Positions 42,790 to 52,400 of a DNA stretch of 64,000 bases are shown here, one piece after another. Position numbers and translations under genes: made by a program. Within the stretch, counting starts at the first letter, position 1. The number at the start of each line of letters is the position of its first letter. The notes below the pieces were generated by a model. It worked only from the letters and a program-made list of their open reading frames with translations, was not told where the DNA came from and ran no database searches. This DNA is from CAZQFV01 sp964613665 (lineage in GTDB: Bacteria > Chloroflexota > Chloroflexia > DTKN01), in contig CAZTIG010000017.1 of the NCBI GenBank assembly GCA_964613665.1, forward strand, positions 8,189 to 72,188, given 5' to 3'.

Positions 42790-45700
42790 CTACTGCTGCC
42801 GCATCACCAGCGGCAGGTAGACCTCAAAGGCCCCGCCGACGAACGCGACGGTGGTCGTGTCGCTGAAACCGTCGACGGTGGCGGTGATGACCGCCGTGCC
42901 GGTCAGGTTGCCCGTGGTCAGCGTGGTCGTGACCAAGCCCCGCGTCGTCCAGGTCGCCGCGACGATCTCACCCAGGGTGGTAGCCCAGCCCACCGCCGTG
43001 CCGTCGGAGGCGACCCCGCCGTGCAGACCGGCGACGGTGGCGCTGATCGGGCCGCTGGCCCCGCCCACCGTCAGGCTCACCGGCGCGCCGGTGATGGTGA
43101 TCCCGGCCGGCGGGTTGTACAGGAAGGTCCCCGTCACCCAGCTCGCGGCGCGGATGTTGGCGCCGGCGGTAAAGGTGACCGTCGCGGCAGCGGCGACGCC
43201 AAAGACGCCGCCGCGCACCTGTCCGTCCACGGTGCGCTTGACGACGGTCCAGTCGTCCGACCCCAGCTCGTGCAGGTCGTAGGTCACCGTCACCGGCGTC
43301 TGGTCGGCCACCCAGTTGCCGTCCACGTCCAGCGCCAGGGCGCGGTAGAACACCCCGTCCAGGCCGTTGGCGTAGACCGTCCCGCTCGGCGGGTCGGTCC
43401 ACATCCGCAGCTCCACGGGTTCGCCCGGCTGCGGGGCCGGCCGGTGGTACGCCCACACCCCGGAGAGGCCGGCGTAGAGGGTCTCTTCCACCCCGTCCGA
43501 GGTGACGGCCAGGGCGCGCGGCTCCATCGGCGGCACCCCGACGTTCATCGGGTCGTCGCTGAAGGTCAGGCCGCCGTCGCGGCTCTCGGCGATATAGCCC
43601 CAGCCGCCCAGGTAGACGTGACTGGGCACGAAGGGGTCGACGACCAGCAGGTTGCCGCTGGGGCAGCAGGTGCGGATGACCGTCCAGTTCTCGCCGCAGT
43701 CGGTGCTCTTCCAGAGCGAGTAGTCGTTCAGGCCGGCGTAAACGACGCAGGTCTTTTGCGGGTCGATGGTCATGGAGCGCACCGTCGCCGAGGCGGTCAG
43801 CACGGCCGTCCAGCTCTGCCCGCCGTCCTCGCTCCGGTAGAGCACGCCCTGGCAAGGGCCGCCGCTGCAGTCCTCGCCGCCGACGTAGACGCGGTCCGGC
43901 TCGGCCGGGTCGATGGCCATGGCCTCGAAGTGCGAGCGCGCCGGCAGCGTGAGCACCACCGTCCAGGAGATGCCGCCGTCCAGGCTGCGCAGGGCCACGG
44001 CCTGCTGATCGGGGTTCCAGGCAGGGTGATCGTAGCCCACGGCGTAGACGGTGCTGGACAGGGCCGCCGACACCTCCATGGCCAGGATGCCCTCGTCGCC
44101 GCCGGAGCAGTCGCTGATGACAAAGGTGGGGGTGAAGACGGGGGCAAAGCTCAGCCCGCCGTCGCTGCTGCGGAAGATGGTGCCTCCGGCGCAGTTGAAG
44201 GCGCCGCCAAAGACGACCGCCGGGTCCTGTGGGGTAAAGGCGAAGGAGCCCATGTTCGGCAGGGGCAGCCACTCCCAGGTCCCGCCGCCGTCCTCGCTGC
44301 GCCAGCCGCCGCCGCTCTCCGCGGCCACGAAGAGCCGCGCGCTGTCCTCTGGGTCTATGTCAATATCGTGCGGCAGGACGGCCGACTCGATGCCGCTGTT
44401 GCGCTCCTCCCAGGTCGCCCCCCCGTCGGTGCTCTTGAAGACGCCCAGGTGCTCCAGGCCGGCGTACAGCGCCGGCGGCGCGGCGTCTGCGTCCAGGGCC
44501 AGCGAGCGCACGCGGTCGGGGGTCTGCCCGGCGTGGTTCCAGGTGCCCGGGTCGCCCCCCAGGGTGCTGCTGACCACCTCGCCCCAATCGGCCAGCGCAT
44601 AGACCGTGTTGGGCGGCTGGACCGCCAGGCCGAAGCCGGCCCCGGTGTACACCGCCGTCCAGTTCACCCCGCCGTCGGTGCTGCGATAGACGTAGTTGGC
44701 ACCCCAGCCAGTGCCGGCGTAGATGGTCGTCGGCGTCAGGGGGTGCACGGCCAGGGAGGTGAACTGCATGCCCCCGCCGCCGGCCGGGTCGGTCGCGGTG
44801 TAGACGCGCGTCCAGGAGTCGCCCCCGTCGTCGGAGCGGTAGATGGAGGCATAGGAGCCGTCGACGTCGCTCTCGTACCCGGCGGCGTAGACGTTGGTGT
44901 GGCTGACGGGGTCCACGGCCAGGCCCACGAAGTAGGCGCCGCAGCAGCCGGCCGGCACCGTCAGGGCCTCTGTCCAGGTGTCGCCGCCGTCCACGGTGCG
45001 CCAGACCACGCCCAGGTCCTCGACCGGGCCGCCGTAGCCGCCGGCGGCATAGACCACCGAGCTGCTGACCGGGTCGACGACCAGGGTCTCGATCTCGTTC
45101 CACCACTCGCCGGTCCCGGTGAGCACCGTCGTCCAGTCGGCCCCGCCGTTGGTGCTGCGGATGATGAACGTATCCCCCCGGTTGGCCGAGCCGGCCGCGT
45201 AGAGCGCGCTGGGGCCGGCGGCCAGGGCCTTGAGGCGCTGCGGGCTGTTGTAGAGCGTGGACCAGCTGGCCGCGCCGTCGCCGCTGGCGTAGATGCCGGC
45301 AAAGACGCCATCACCGGGCACGCCTACGGTGGTGTAGAGCGTGTCGGCCAGGACCGGATCGATCGCCACCTCGGTAGCCTGCCCACCGGCGACTTTGGGT
45401 CCGCCGAGGGGCTGCCAGGGGCCGGCCAGCGGGTAGATCCAGGCCCACTGCGGGAGGACGTCGCCGTTCCCGTCAAAGCCCTGGTAGTTGCCGACGACAC
45501 CGGCATAGGGCGGCGTCGCGGCCAGGGCGTCGCGGATGGCCGCCGGGTCGGCGCTGGCGGCGCGCTCGATGGCTTCGACGATCAGCAGGGCATCGTCGTA
45601 GGCCAGGGCGCCAAAGAGGCCGGCCTCGCTGCCGTAGTTGGGGAAGCCGGCGGCCTGGTAGGCAGCGTTGAAGGCGGCATACCCGGGCATGTCGGCCGGC

Positions 45701-46644
45701 AGGCGCTGGGGGTAGGTGGCCATGTCGCCGGCCGCCGCAGCGCCGGCCGCGCTGACATAGTCCCACAGGCCGCCGCCGTACTCCCAGACCGCATCCCAGG
45801 CCACCGGCACCCCGTCCATGCCGCCGACGTCGGCCGCGACGTGGCTGAAGAAGCCGGCCTCCCCGGGATTCGTCTCCAGGTAGTAGATGGCCCCGGGGCC
45901 CTCCGGCTGGATCGCCGCCAGGGTGGCCGTGTAGTCGGCCGCGGAGTAGACCGTATGCCGGCTGGTGATCTGGCCGCCCAGGGCAGTGTAGGTGGTGGAG
46001 AAGGCCTCGGCCGAGGCCAGGGGCAGGCCGTCGCGCTCGACCATGGCGGTGCGGGTGATGCCCAGGCCCAGCATCAGGTGCGTGGCCAGGCGTACCCCCC
46101 CGGAGTCGTCGCGGGCGCAGACCCGGAAGGTGGTGTCGTACCCCTGCTGGGTCAGGTCGACCCGCGTGGAGGAGGGCGACACCATGGCCACGCTGGCGCT
46201 GTAGTAGAGCGGCTGGGCCGCCCAGGAAGCGCCGCTGCACGTGTGCCCGACCACGGCCACCGCCCCGGCGTCGAGCAGCGCCTGGGCGGCGGTGATGGCC
46301 TGGGTGGGATCGCACATGTCGTCGACCACGACCAGGACCAGCGTGTGCGTGACGCCGCCGATGTCGACGCCTCCGGCAGCGTTGGTCTGGCTGACGGCCA
46401 ACTGCACGGCGTTGGCCTCCTGCCAGCCGATCTGCTCGGCCGGGCCAGTCAATCCTACGGCCAGGCCGATGGTGATGGCCGGGCTGTCGACGATCGGCCC
46501 GGCGGGCGGGGCGGCCAGGGGCGCGGCCAGTGCCGCGCCAGCGCGGCTTCCGGCCCAGCAAAGCGCCAGCAGCGCCAGGCCGACCAGCCCCAGGAGCACG
46601 GTTACCTGAAGAGCACGGTACGGCGCGAACGGCCTCGTTTCCAT
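42790..46644 (-). CDS. Giant secreted protein: periplasmic binding fold fused to BNR-repeat propeller
   Basis: 1284 residues. An N-terminal membrane segment acts as signal peptide. Residues ~45-400 are a type I periplasmic binding fold like branched-chain amino acid receptors (GLAVGLTGPAEQIGWQEANAVQLA in part, then VGHTCSGASWAA, and MVSPSSTRVDLTQQGYDTTFRVCARD in part). Residues ~400-1090 are about 15 BNR/sortilin-like repeats with the Asp box pattern S.DGG.SW, so one or two beta propellers. Ig-like segments follow, and the protein ends VYLPLVMRQQ. The start at 46644 was preferred over 46650 because AGGAGG then lies 6 bases upstream. No ABC transporter genes are adjacent, so the binding fold probably acts as a surface receptor. 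Confidence 0.88.
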   Translation of the reverse strand: METRPFAPYRALQVTVLLGLVGLALLALCWAGSRAGAALAAPLAAPPAGPIVDSPAITIGLAVGLTGPAEQIGWQEANAVQLAVSQTNAAGGVDIGGVTHTLVLVVVDDMCDPTQAITAAQALLDAGAVAVVGHTCSGASWAAQPLYYSASVAMVSPSSTRVDLTQQGYDTTFRVCARDDSGGVRLATHLMLGLGITRTAMVERDGLPLASAEAFSTTYTALGGQITSRHTVYSAADYTATLAAIQPEGPGAIYYLETNPGEAGFFSHVAADVGGMDGVPVAWDAVWEYGGGLWDYVSAAGAAAAGDMATYPQRLPADMPGYAAFNAAYQAAGFPNYGSEAGLFGALAYDDALLIVEAIERAASADPAAIRDALAATPPYAGVVGNYQGFDGNGDVLPQWAWIYPLAGPWQPLGGPKVAGGQATEVAIDPVLADTLYTTVGVPGDGVFAGIYASGDGAASWSTLYNSPQRLKALAAGPSALYAAGSANRGDTFIIRSTNGGADWTTVLTGTGEWWNEIETLVVDPVSSSVVYAAGGYGGPVEDLGVVWRTVDGGDTWTEALTVPAGCCGAYFVGLAVDPVSHTNVYAAGYESDVDGSYASIYRSDDGGDSWTRVYTATDPAGGGGMQFTSLAVHPLTPTTIYAGTGWGANYVYRSTDGGVNWTAVYTGAGFGLAVQPPNTVYALADWGEVVSSTLGGDPGTWNHAGQTPDRVRSLALDADAAPPALYAGLEHLGVFKSTDGGATWEERNSGIESAVLPHDIDIDPEDSARLFVAAESGGGWRSEDGGGTWEWLPLPNMGSFAFTPQDPAVVFGGAFNCAGGTIFRSSDGGLSFAPVFTPTFVISDCSGGDEGILAMEVSAALSSTVYAVGYDHPAWNPDQQAVALRSLDGGISWTVVLTLPARSHFEAMAIDPAEPDRVYVGGEDCSGGPCQGVLYRSEDGGQSWTAVLTASATVRSMTIDPQKTCVVYAGLNDYSLWKSTDCGENWTVIRTCCPSGNLLVVDPFVPSHVYLGGWGYIAESRDGGLTFSDDPMNVGVPPMEPRALAVTSDGVEETLYAGLSGVWAYHRPAPQPGEPVELRMWTDPPSGTVYANGLDGVFYRALALDVDGNWVADQTPVTVTYDLHELGSDDWTVVKRTVDGQVRGGVFGVAAAATVTFTAGANIRAASWVTGTFLYNPPAGITITGAPVSLTVGGASGPISATVAGLHGGVASDGTAVGWATTLGEIVAATWTTRGLVTTTLTTGNLTGTAVITATVDGFSDTTTVAFVGGAFEVYLPLVMRQQ

Positions 46645-46694
46645 GGGCATCCTCCTGGTGAACTCTGCCTGCAGGCGTGATCACTCGCGAGAAC

Positions 46695-46700
46695 ATTGTA
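46695..46700 (-). promoter_or_regulatory. Extended -10 box of giant LivJ-BNR gene
   Basis: Minus strand CTGTGC-TACAAT-GTT, about 50 bases before the start codon. Confidence 0.5.
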
Positions 46701-46725
46701 GCACAGCCCCCCCTCCGCGGCAAGA

Positions 46726-46866
46726 GCCTTCCGGCTGCGCTGGTCGCCCGATGGGCGCTGGCTGCTGGCCCGGGTTGGGTGCTACGAGGGGGCCTACTGG
46801 ACGGTAGTGGATGCCGCCACGGGCCGGCTGATCCACTTTCCCGCGGACACCTTGTCGCGGCCAGCG
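46726..46866 (+). pseudogene. Remnant of TolB/WD40-like propeller gene
   Basis: One frame reads a single propeller blade, RWSPDGRWLLARVGCYEG then AYWTVVDAATGRLIHF, typical of TolB/PD40 repeats. It has no start, and homology fades within about 47 codons into Arg-rich sequence that is not gene-like. This is a fragment left by a deletion or rearrangement. The rest of the 46701-47020 gap shows nothing recognisable. Confidence 0.5.
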
Positions 46867-47020
46867 ATCAAGGCCCCGGCTTCCAGAGGCCGGCGTCGTC
46901 CGGCGAGCAGCCCGGCCGGGCACTGCCGGTGTCGATACCGCAGAAGGAAACGACCTGGCCGCAGACGCCAGCGCTGCCGGCCTCCGCCGGGCTGCTCTCC
47001 CCGCAGATGCTGTCGGAGGT

Positions 47021-47557
47021 TCAGGTGCGTGCGCCCTTCTTCCCCGGCTGGGCGCGTGTGGTTTCTCCCGCCATCCCGGCGGCCAGTCTCTCGCCAATCA
47101 GCTCGTCCGCGTCGTCCACGCTCGCTTCGGTCACCAGGGCGATCTCTCCGACCAGGCGGCTGCGCCCGCGGGCCAGCAGCTCCCTATCTCTGGTATTGAG
47201 GGGAGCAACCCTCTCCTGCCAGGCCAGGTCGCGCACGACCTCGGCGATCAGGAGCGGCCGGTCCGTCCTGAGCTTTTCCTCGAGCTCCTCCTGGCGTTCG
47301 CTGTAGTTCTTGGGCAAAGCATGCGGCTTGCTGGTCAGCGTGTGCAGCACCTGGGCAATCTTGCCCCGTGACATGGCCGGCCGCATGCCCAGCTCATCGG
47401 CCGTGCGCACCGGCACGTAGATGGTCGAGCTCCGGCTGGGGATATCGATCACGTAATAGTGCTCGTATCCCGCCACCAACTCCTGGTCCCTGGTGGCGGT
47501 GATCCTGCCGGCACCGACACCAGGGTGTACCACCTTGTCACCCACGGAAAAGGCCAT
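47021..47557 (-). CDS. CarD-family transcription regulator
   Basis: 178 residues. An N-terminal Tudor-like RNA polymerase interaction domain (FSVGDKVVHPGVGAGRI, then YYVIDIPSRSSTIYVPV) is followed by a helical C-terminal region (about 80-175) with the conserved ELG and LAWQERVAPLNTRDRELL. CarD proteins bind RNA polymerase beta and stabilise open complexes at rRNA and other promoters. ATG at 47557 follows GGAAGGA. A -10 box at 47769 implies a ~200-base leader, unusually long. The basic C-terminal tail (PGKKGART) is short. The helicase gene lies upstream on the same strand. Confidence 0.9.
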   Translation of the reverse strand: MAFSVGDKVVHPGVGAGRITATRDQELVAGYEHYYVIDIPSRSSTIYVPVRTADELGMRPAMSRGKIAQVLHTLTSKPHALPKNYSERQEELEEKLRTDRPLLIAEVVRDLAWQERVAPLNTRDRELLARGRSRLVGEIALVTEASVDDADELIGERLAAGMAGETTRAQPGKKGART

Positions 47558-47934
47558 GATTCCTTCCAGTGCCAGCGGCAGACCCTCGGGCAGTTCGGTC
47601 CTGGGGACCCACGCTCCGGATGCCCAGAAGTGCGAGCGCGTGCCCCTTTGGAACACAGAGCGCCTCTCCCAAGAGGAAGAGGCCGCCCCACACTTCTCTA
47701 GTCTGGAAACGCCGGCCGGCCGGCGGACGACCGCGATCGTTCTGATCGGGCAACCTGGTCGCTTGCTGATTATAGCACGCCTCGGCCAGGACGTCAAATG
47801 AGCTGGGGCACGGCGCGCGCCGGATTCGCAGCGGTGAGGGTTGCCCCTCAGGACCAGCCCTTGCCGCCGGGGAGGGCGGGAAAGACCGTGTCGCCGGGCC
47901 CTGGGGACAAGGGCAAGTGCCCCGCCCCGCAGCG
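47558..47934 (-). promoter_or_regulatory. carD leader and promoter region
   Basis: The -10 box GCGTGC-TATAAT lies at 47774-47769. The ~200-base stretch down to 47558 has no other gene and would be an untranslated leader. Beyond the promoter, to 47934, only the downstream flank of the helicase gene is present. Confidence 0.5.
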
Positions 47935-49209
47935 CTACACGCGCCGCCGCTGTTGTCCGCGACGGGAGGCCTGGGCCGCCCTGCCCGCTCCGCCAGCGCG
48001 CGGCGGCGCCGGTCGACAGACGGGCCGCGACGGCGTCTGTCGCGGCCGGGCCGGGCGGCTCGGCTGGGACTTGGCTTCCGGCGCAACGCGGCCATAGTCA
48101 AAGCCAGGCAGCCAGCGCCGCTCGATCCGCGCGTCCAGGACCTTCTCGATCTCACGCACCAGCGGTTCGTCCGCCTGCCCGGCAAAGGTGTAGGCCTCGC
48201 CGGTCAGCTGGGCGCGGCCGGTACGGCCAATACGGTGGGTGTAGGCGTCGACCGTATCGGGCATGTCAAAGTTGATGACGTGCGTGATTTCCAGGACGTC
48301 GATGCCGCGCGCGGCAACGTCGGTGGCGACCAGGATGTCGTATTTGCCGTCGCGGAAACCGTCGAGCGCGGCCTGGCGCTGGTTCTGCGACATGTTCCCT
48401 TGCAGCGCCGAGACGCGATAGTCGTGCCTGGCCAGGTCGCGAGCCAGGTTGCGAGCGCGATACTTGGTGCGCGTAAAGATCAGCACGCGCCCCGTGGCCG
48501 TCTGCTCCAGCGTGGCCAACAGCAGCGCCTTCTTGAGACCCTCAGCCACCGGGTAGAGCGCGTGGGATACCGTCTGCACCGGGACGAGCACGCCGATCTG
48601 CACCGTGACCGGGCCGGCGAGGATATCGTCGGCCAACTGGCGGATGTCCGGCGGCATCGTGGCGGCGAAGAACAGCGTCTGGCGCCTGGCCGGCAGGACC
48701 TTGAGGATGCGGCGGATGTCCGGCAGGAAACCCATGTCGCACATGCGGTCGGCTTCATCCAGAACCAGCACCTCCACCTGCGACAGGTCAATGCTGCGCT
48801 CGCCGAGGAGGTCGAGCAGGCGGCCCGGGCAGGCGATGATGATCTCGACGCCGCGCTGCAATGCCGCGAGCTGGCTCGCTTTGCCCACGCCTCCATAGAC
48901 GGTGGCGCTGCGCACCCCGGTGTTCCTGGCCAGAGCGGCCGTCATGGCGTGGATTTGCTCGGCCAGCTCCCGCGTGGGCGCGAGAACAAGGGCGCGCACC
49001 CGACGTGTCGGGTTCTGGATCAGCCTCTGCAGAATCGGCAGGACAAAGGCCGCCGTCTTGCCAGTGCCGGTCTGCGCCAGGCCCAGGAGGTCGCGCCCCT
49101 GGAGCGCGACCGGGATCGCCTGTCGTTGGATGGGGGTGGGGATCGTGTAGCCGACTGCCCTGATGCCGGAGACAATGCGTGGATCGAGATCGAACTGCTC
49201 AAAACTCAC
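47935..49209 (-). CDS. DEAD-box RNA helicase, RhlE-like
   Basis: 424 residues. The helicase core (1-370) has the Q motif PTPIQ, AQTGTGKTAAF (Walker A), APTRELAEQ, VLDEADRMCDMGFL (DEAD), AATMP (SAT variant), and HRIGRTGRA (motif VI). The C-terminal ~55 residues are Arg/Pro/Ala-rich and probably bind RNA. It unwinds short RNA duplexes in ribosome assembly or mRNA turnover. GTG start at 49209 follows AAGGAG, and a TATAAT box lies at 49313-49308. It is followed by carD after a 377-base gap. Confidence 0.94.
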   Translation of the reverse strand: MSFEQFDLDPRIVSGIRAVGYTIPTPIQRQAIPVALQGRDLLGLAQTGTGKTAAFVLPILQRLIQNPTRRVRALVLAPTRELAEQIHAMTAALARNTGVRSATVYGGVGKASQLAALQRGVEIIIACPGRLLDLLGERSIDLSQVEVLVLDEADRMCDMGFLPDIRRILKVLPARRQTLFFAATMPPDIRQLADDILAGPVTVQIGVLVPVQTVSHALYPVAEGLKKALLLATLEQTATGRVLIFTRTKYRARNLARDLARHDYRVSALQGNMSQNQRQAALDGFRDGKYDILVATDVAARGIDVLEITHVINFDMPDTVDAYTHRIGRTGRAQLTGEAYTFAGQADEPLVREIEKVLDARIERRWLPGFDYGRVAPEAKSQPSRPARPRQTPSRPVCRPAPPRAGGAGRAAQASRRGQQRRRV

Positions 49210-49307
49210 CGAGTACTCCTTGGCTCTTCTGAGCCAAGTCGCACCCTCGGCCCATATCTTCTATCGCCCTGCTGATTGCGCTGCGAGCCCGCTGCTCGCA
49301 GAAAGCC

Positions 49308-49313
49308 ATTATA
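49308..49313 (-). promoter_or_regulatory. -10 box of DEAD-box helicase gene
   Basis: Minus strand GGT-TATAAT-GG, about 100 bases before the GTG start. Confidence 0.5.
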
Positions 49314-49368
49314 ACCGACATGGGCGGTTTTGGCAAATGGGAAAGCTGCCCCCTCTCGTGGCAGCGCA

Positions 49369-49410
49369 CCTCCCCTCCCCTCTGTCGAGACTGGCAGAGG
49401 GGAGGGGAGG
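49369..49410 (-). terminator. 16-base inverted repeat after the C25-like gene
   Basis: CCTCCCCTCCCCTCTG (49369-49384) and CAGAGGGGAGGGGAGG (49395-49410), a perfect stem with a 10-base loop between the stop of the C25-like gene and the helicase promoter. Probably terminates the minus-strand transcript. Confidence 0.6.
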
Positions 49411-49474
49411 ACAGCGGGAGAGAGGAGAGGGCCGGCCGCCGCAAGCGCCTTGCCCCTGCCACTCCGACAGGCTG

Positions 49475-52400
49475 CTAGCGCCCACCTCCCCTGGGCACCA
49501 GCGGCAGGAAGACGTGGTGGGCCACCAGCCAGACAGGCGGCGTGGTGGGCGCCGACACGGCCCAGGCCGACTCGTCCGTCCCGGCCACGTGCTTGACCCA
49601 ATACTCGAACGAGGAGGGGTAGGCATAGGTGTCGGTGAAGCAGACCTGGCCGGCGACGACCTGGCCCAGCGTCTCGGCGTCCTCCTCACCGGCAGCCAGG
49701 CGGGCCACGACCGAGTCCAGATCGGCGGCCCCCGGCACCCAGCACACCCGGAAGGCCCAGTCGTCCAGCGGGTAGACGGTCACCTGCTTCGGCGGCGGCA
49801 GCGTGCGCGGCCAGGTCGTGCCGTAGCCGATCCCGCCCGGGTCCGAGTCACCGGCCTCGTCCACCGCCTGCAGGCAGTAGGCGTAGGTCGTGTCCGAGAG
49901 CAGGCCGCTGTCGACGAACGCGCTGACCCCGCCCGGCACCAGCGCTACCTCGGAAAAGTCGGGCTGCCCCGGGTCCTGTCGCAGGATGCGCAGCCCGATG
50001 GAGTCGGAGGGGGGCTCCGTCCAGCTCAGGTGCAGCTCGCTCGACGAGAGGGCCGTCACGGTGGGCGTGACCGGCGCAGCCGGCACCGCCCGCATGGCCT
50101 GGACCTGGACGATGGGCGAGTACTCAGAAGCGACTCCCTGCAGCGGCGCGCCGTCGGCCTGCCCACCGCCCAGCAGCGCCATGGCCCGGTACTGGTAGAC
50201 CTGCCCCGGGGTGATGCGGGCATCGTGCAGCTCGCTCACGCCGGCGGCCAGGGTGGCCCAGGGGGTCCACTCGCCGCCCAACAGGCGCCGCTCGACGATG
50301 TGCTGGGCCATGGGGTCGCCGAGGTCGAGCTGGAGGTAGATCTCCCAGGGCCACTCCCAGGCCCGCAGCAGGGGCGGCTGCGGCATCTCCCACCGGCCGA
50401 TGGCATAGAGCTGCCCCTCGCTGGAGGCCACATAGACCATCTTGCTGTCGCCGATGGCCGGGGAGGACCCACCCAGGGCGGCCCCCTCGAGAGTGAGCGG
50501 GCCGGGCCAGTAGTTGCCCTCGGCCCCGCGCAGGACGTACAGCGCCGCCGGGTCCCCGCCGACCACGTAGAGGTTGACCGGGTCGACGGCCGGCGACGAG
50601 TCCACCGGGCCGCCGGTGTCATATCGCCACAGCTCGCTGCCGTCCGCCAGGTCCAGCGCATAGACCCAACCGTCCTGCGACCCGAAAAAGACCTTGCCCT
50701 CCGGGCCCAGCGCTGGCGCCGAGCGCACGGTGTCGCTGGCGACAAAGGTCCAGCGCACGCTGTCGCTGGCGGCGCTCCAGGCGACCACCTGGCCGGCAGC
50801 CGTCGGCACCAGCACGGTCTGGTCGGCGTCGTCGGCCAGGGCCAGGCCATCGCCGATGGCCGAACCGGGGCTGATCGTGTGGCTGATGGCCGTGTCCAGG
50901 TCGTAGGACATCTCGTAGAGCGTCCCGGCGGCCGTGCCCACCCAGACCGTGCCGTCCGGGGCGATGGAGGGCGCCGTGGTGACGCGCGCGTCGACCACGG
51001 TGGACCCCACGCGAGCGCCCGCCGCACTGTACGCCAGCACCAGGTAGCGCGTGCTGCCGCCGGGACCATTGTTGTCCGACCCGCCGACATAGATCCTCCC
51101 GTTGCCAGCGATCTTGGGGGAGGCGTCGCTCTGGCCCACCGTGCGCGACCAGCGCAGCGAGCCGTCCTCCTCGATGGCGTAGAGCGTGCCGTTGGTCGTC
51201 TGCACGTAGGCCGTGCCGTCCAGGCTGATGGCGGCGGCGCTGTCGATCGGCCCGTCGGTCTGGTAGGACCACAGCTCGCTGGCGACGGTGTTAAAGGCGT
51301 GGACCTCCCCGCTGCTGTCGCCGATGACGATCTGCCCGGCGGCACTGACCACTGGCGAGGGGGTGCGGCTGCCCGGGGGCGTCGCGGCAATGTCCTGGGT
51401 CCAGTACACCTCGGCCAGGGCCCCCGGCCCGCTGAGGCCGGTCAGGCCGCGCCCGGGCCAGTCATAGTGGAACATCGGCCAGGAGGCCCGCAGGTCCGGG
51501 CCGTTGCCCCAGTAGTCCATGGAGGGATCGCCGTAGAGGTCCCAGGCGATAAAGCCCGAGTCCCAGTCGCCGTTCCCCCAGCCGGCGCCGAAGATGGCGC
51601 GGTGGTCGTCCAGGCCCGTCCAGACGGCCTCGCCCAGCGGCAGGTGGCGGCGGAAGAGGGCATCGCTGATGATATAGTCGATGGACTGGCCGTAGCCGTC
51701 GGCCGGCACCTGCCACTCCCAGCGATAGCCGACCCCGGTCGTCCCGCCGATCCAGGCCGAGATGCGCCCGGCGGCCAGGTACGTCGCCGCCAGGTTGGCC
51801 GGATTGTACCAGGCGCCGGTGCCGCAGGCCATCACCATGAGGACAGGCGCCTTGGCCCCGGGCGTCACCATCTGGCCGGCATGGTCGCGGTAGAGCAGGC
51901 CGGGCGCGCTGATCTCCTTCAGGCTCAGGTAATCGGGCGGGAACGGCTCGGTCGGGTTCTCCACCTGGCCGAGGGTCTCATAGTCCGCCGTCCAGGCCCG
52001 CCGGCCAATGCCGCTGGCGCCGCCTTGGCCGGCGGCCTGGACCAGCCCCCAGTCCTGGGAGGTCCACCGGGCCTTGACCTCCTGCCAGGTGAGCGGCGCG
52101 TCCACGGAAAAGTGGCTGGGCGAGTAGCCGGTGGGGGGATGCTCCTTCTCGTACAGGCGCACGCGGCTAAAGCCCTCCGGGGAGAGCACGTCCCACCAGA
52201 CGCGCTCCATGAGGTACCCGCCGTCGGTCGGCCCGCTGGCTACCTTGTAGGTCCCGGTGAGGGCATCGGCCGGATCCCACTTGAGGCCGCCGTGATCGTA
52301 CATGGCCCCGGCGAGCAGGGCGTTCTGCTTCCAGGGGCCGCCATCCTGCTCAAAGGCCATGATCGTCTCCAGCGCGCTCTGCACCGTCGCGGCGTCGTCG

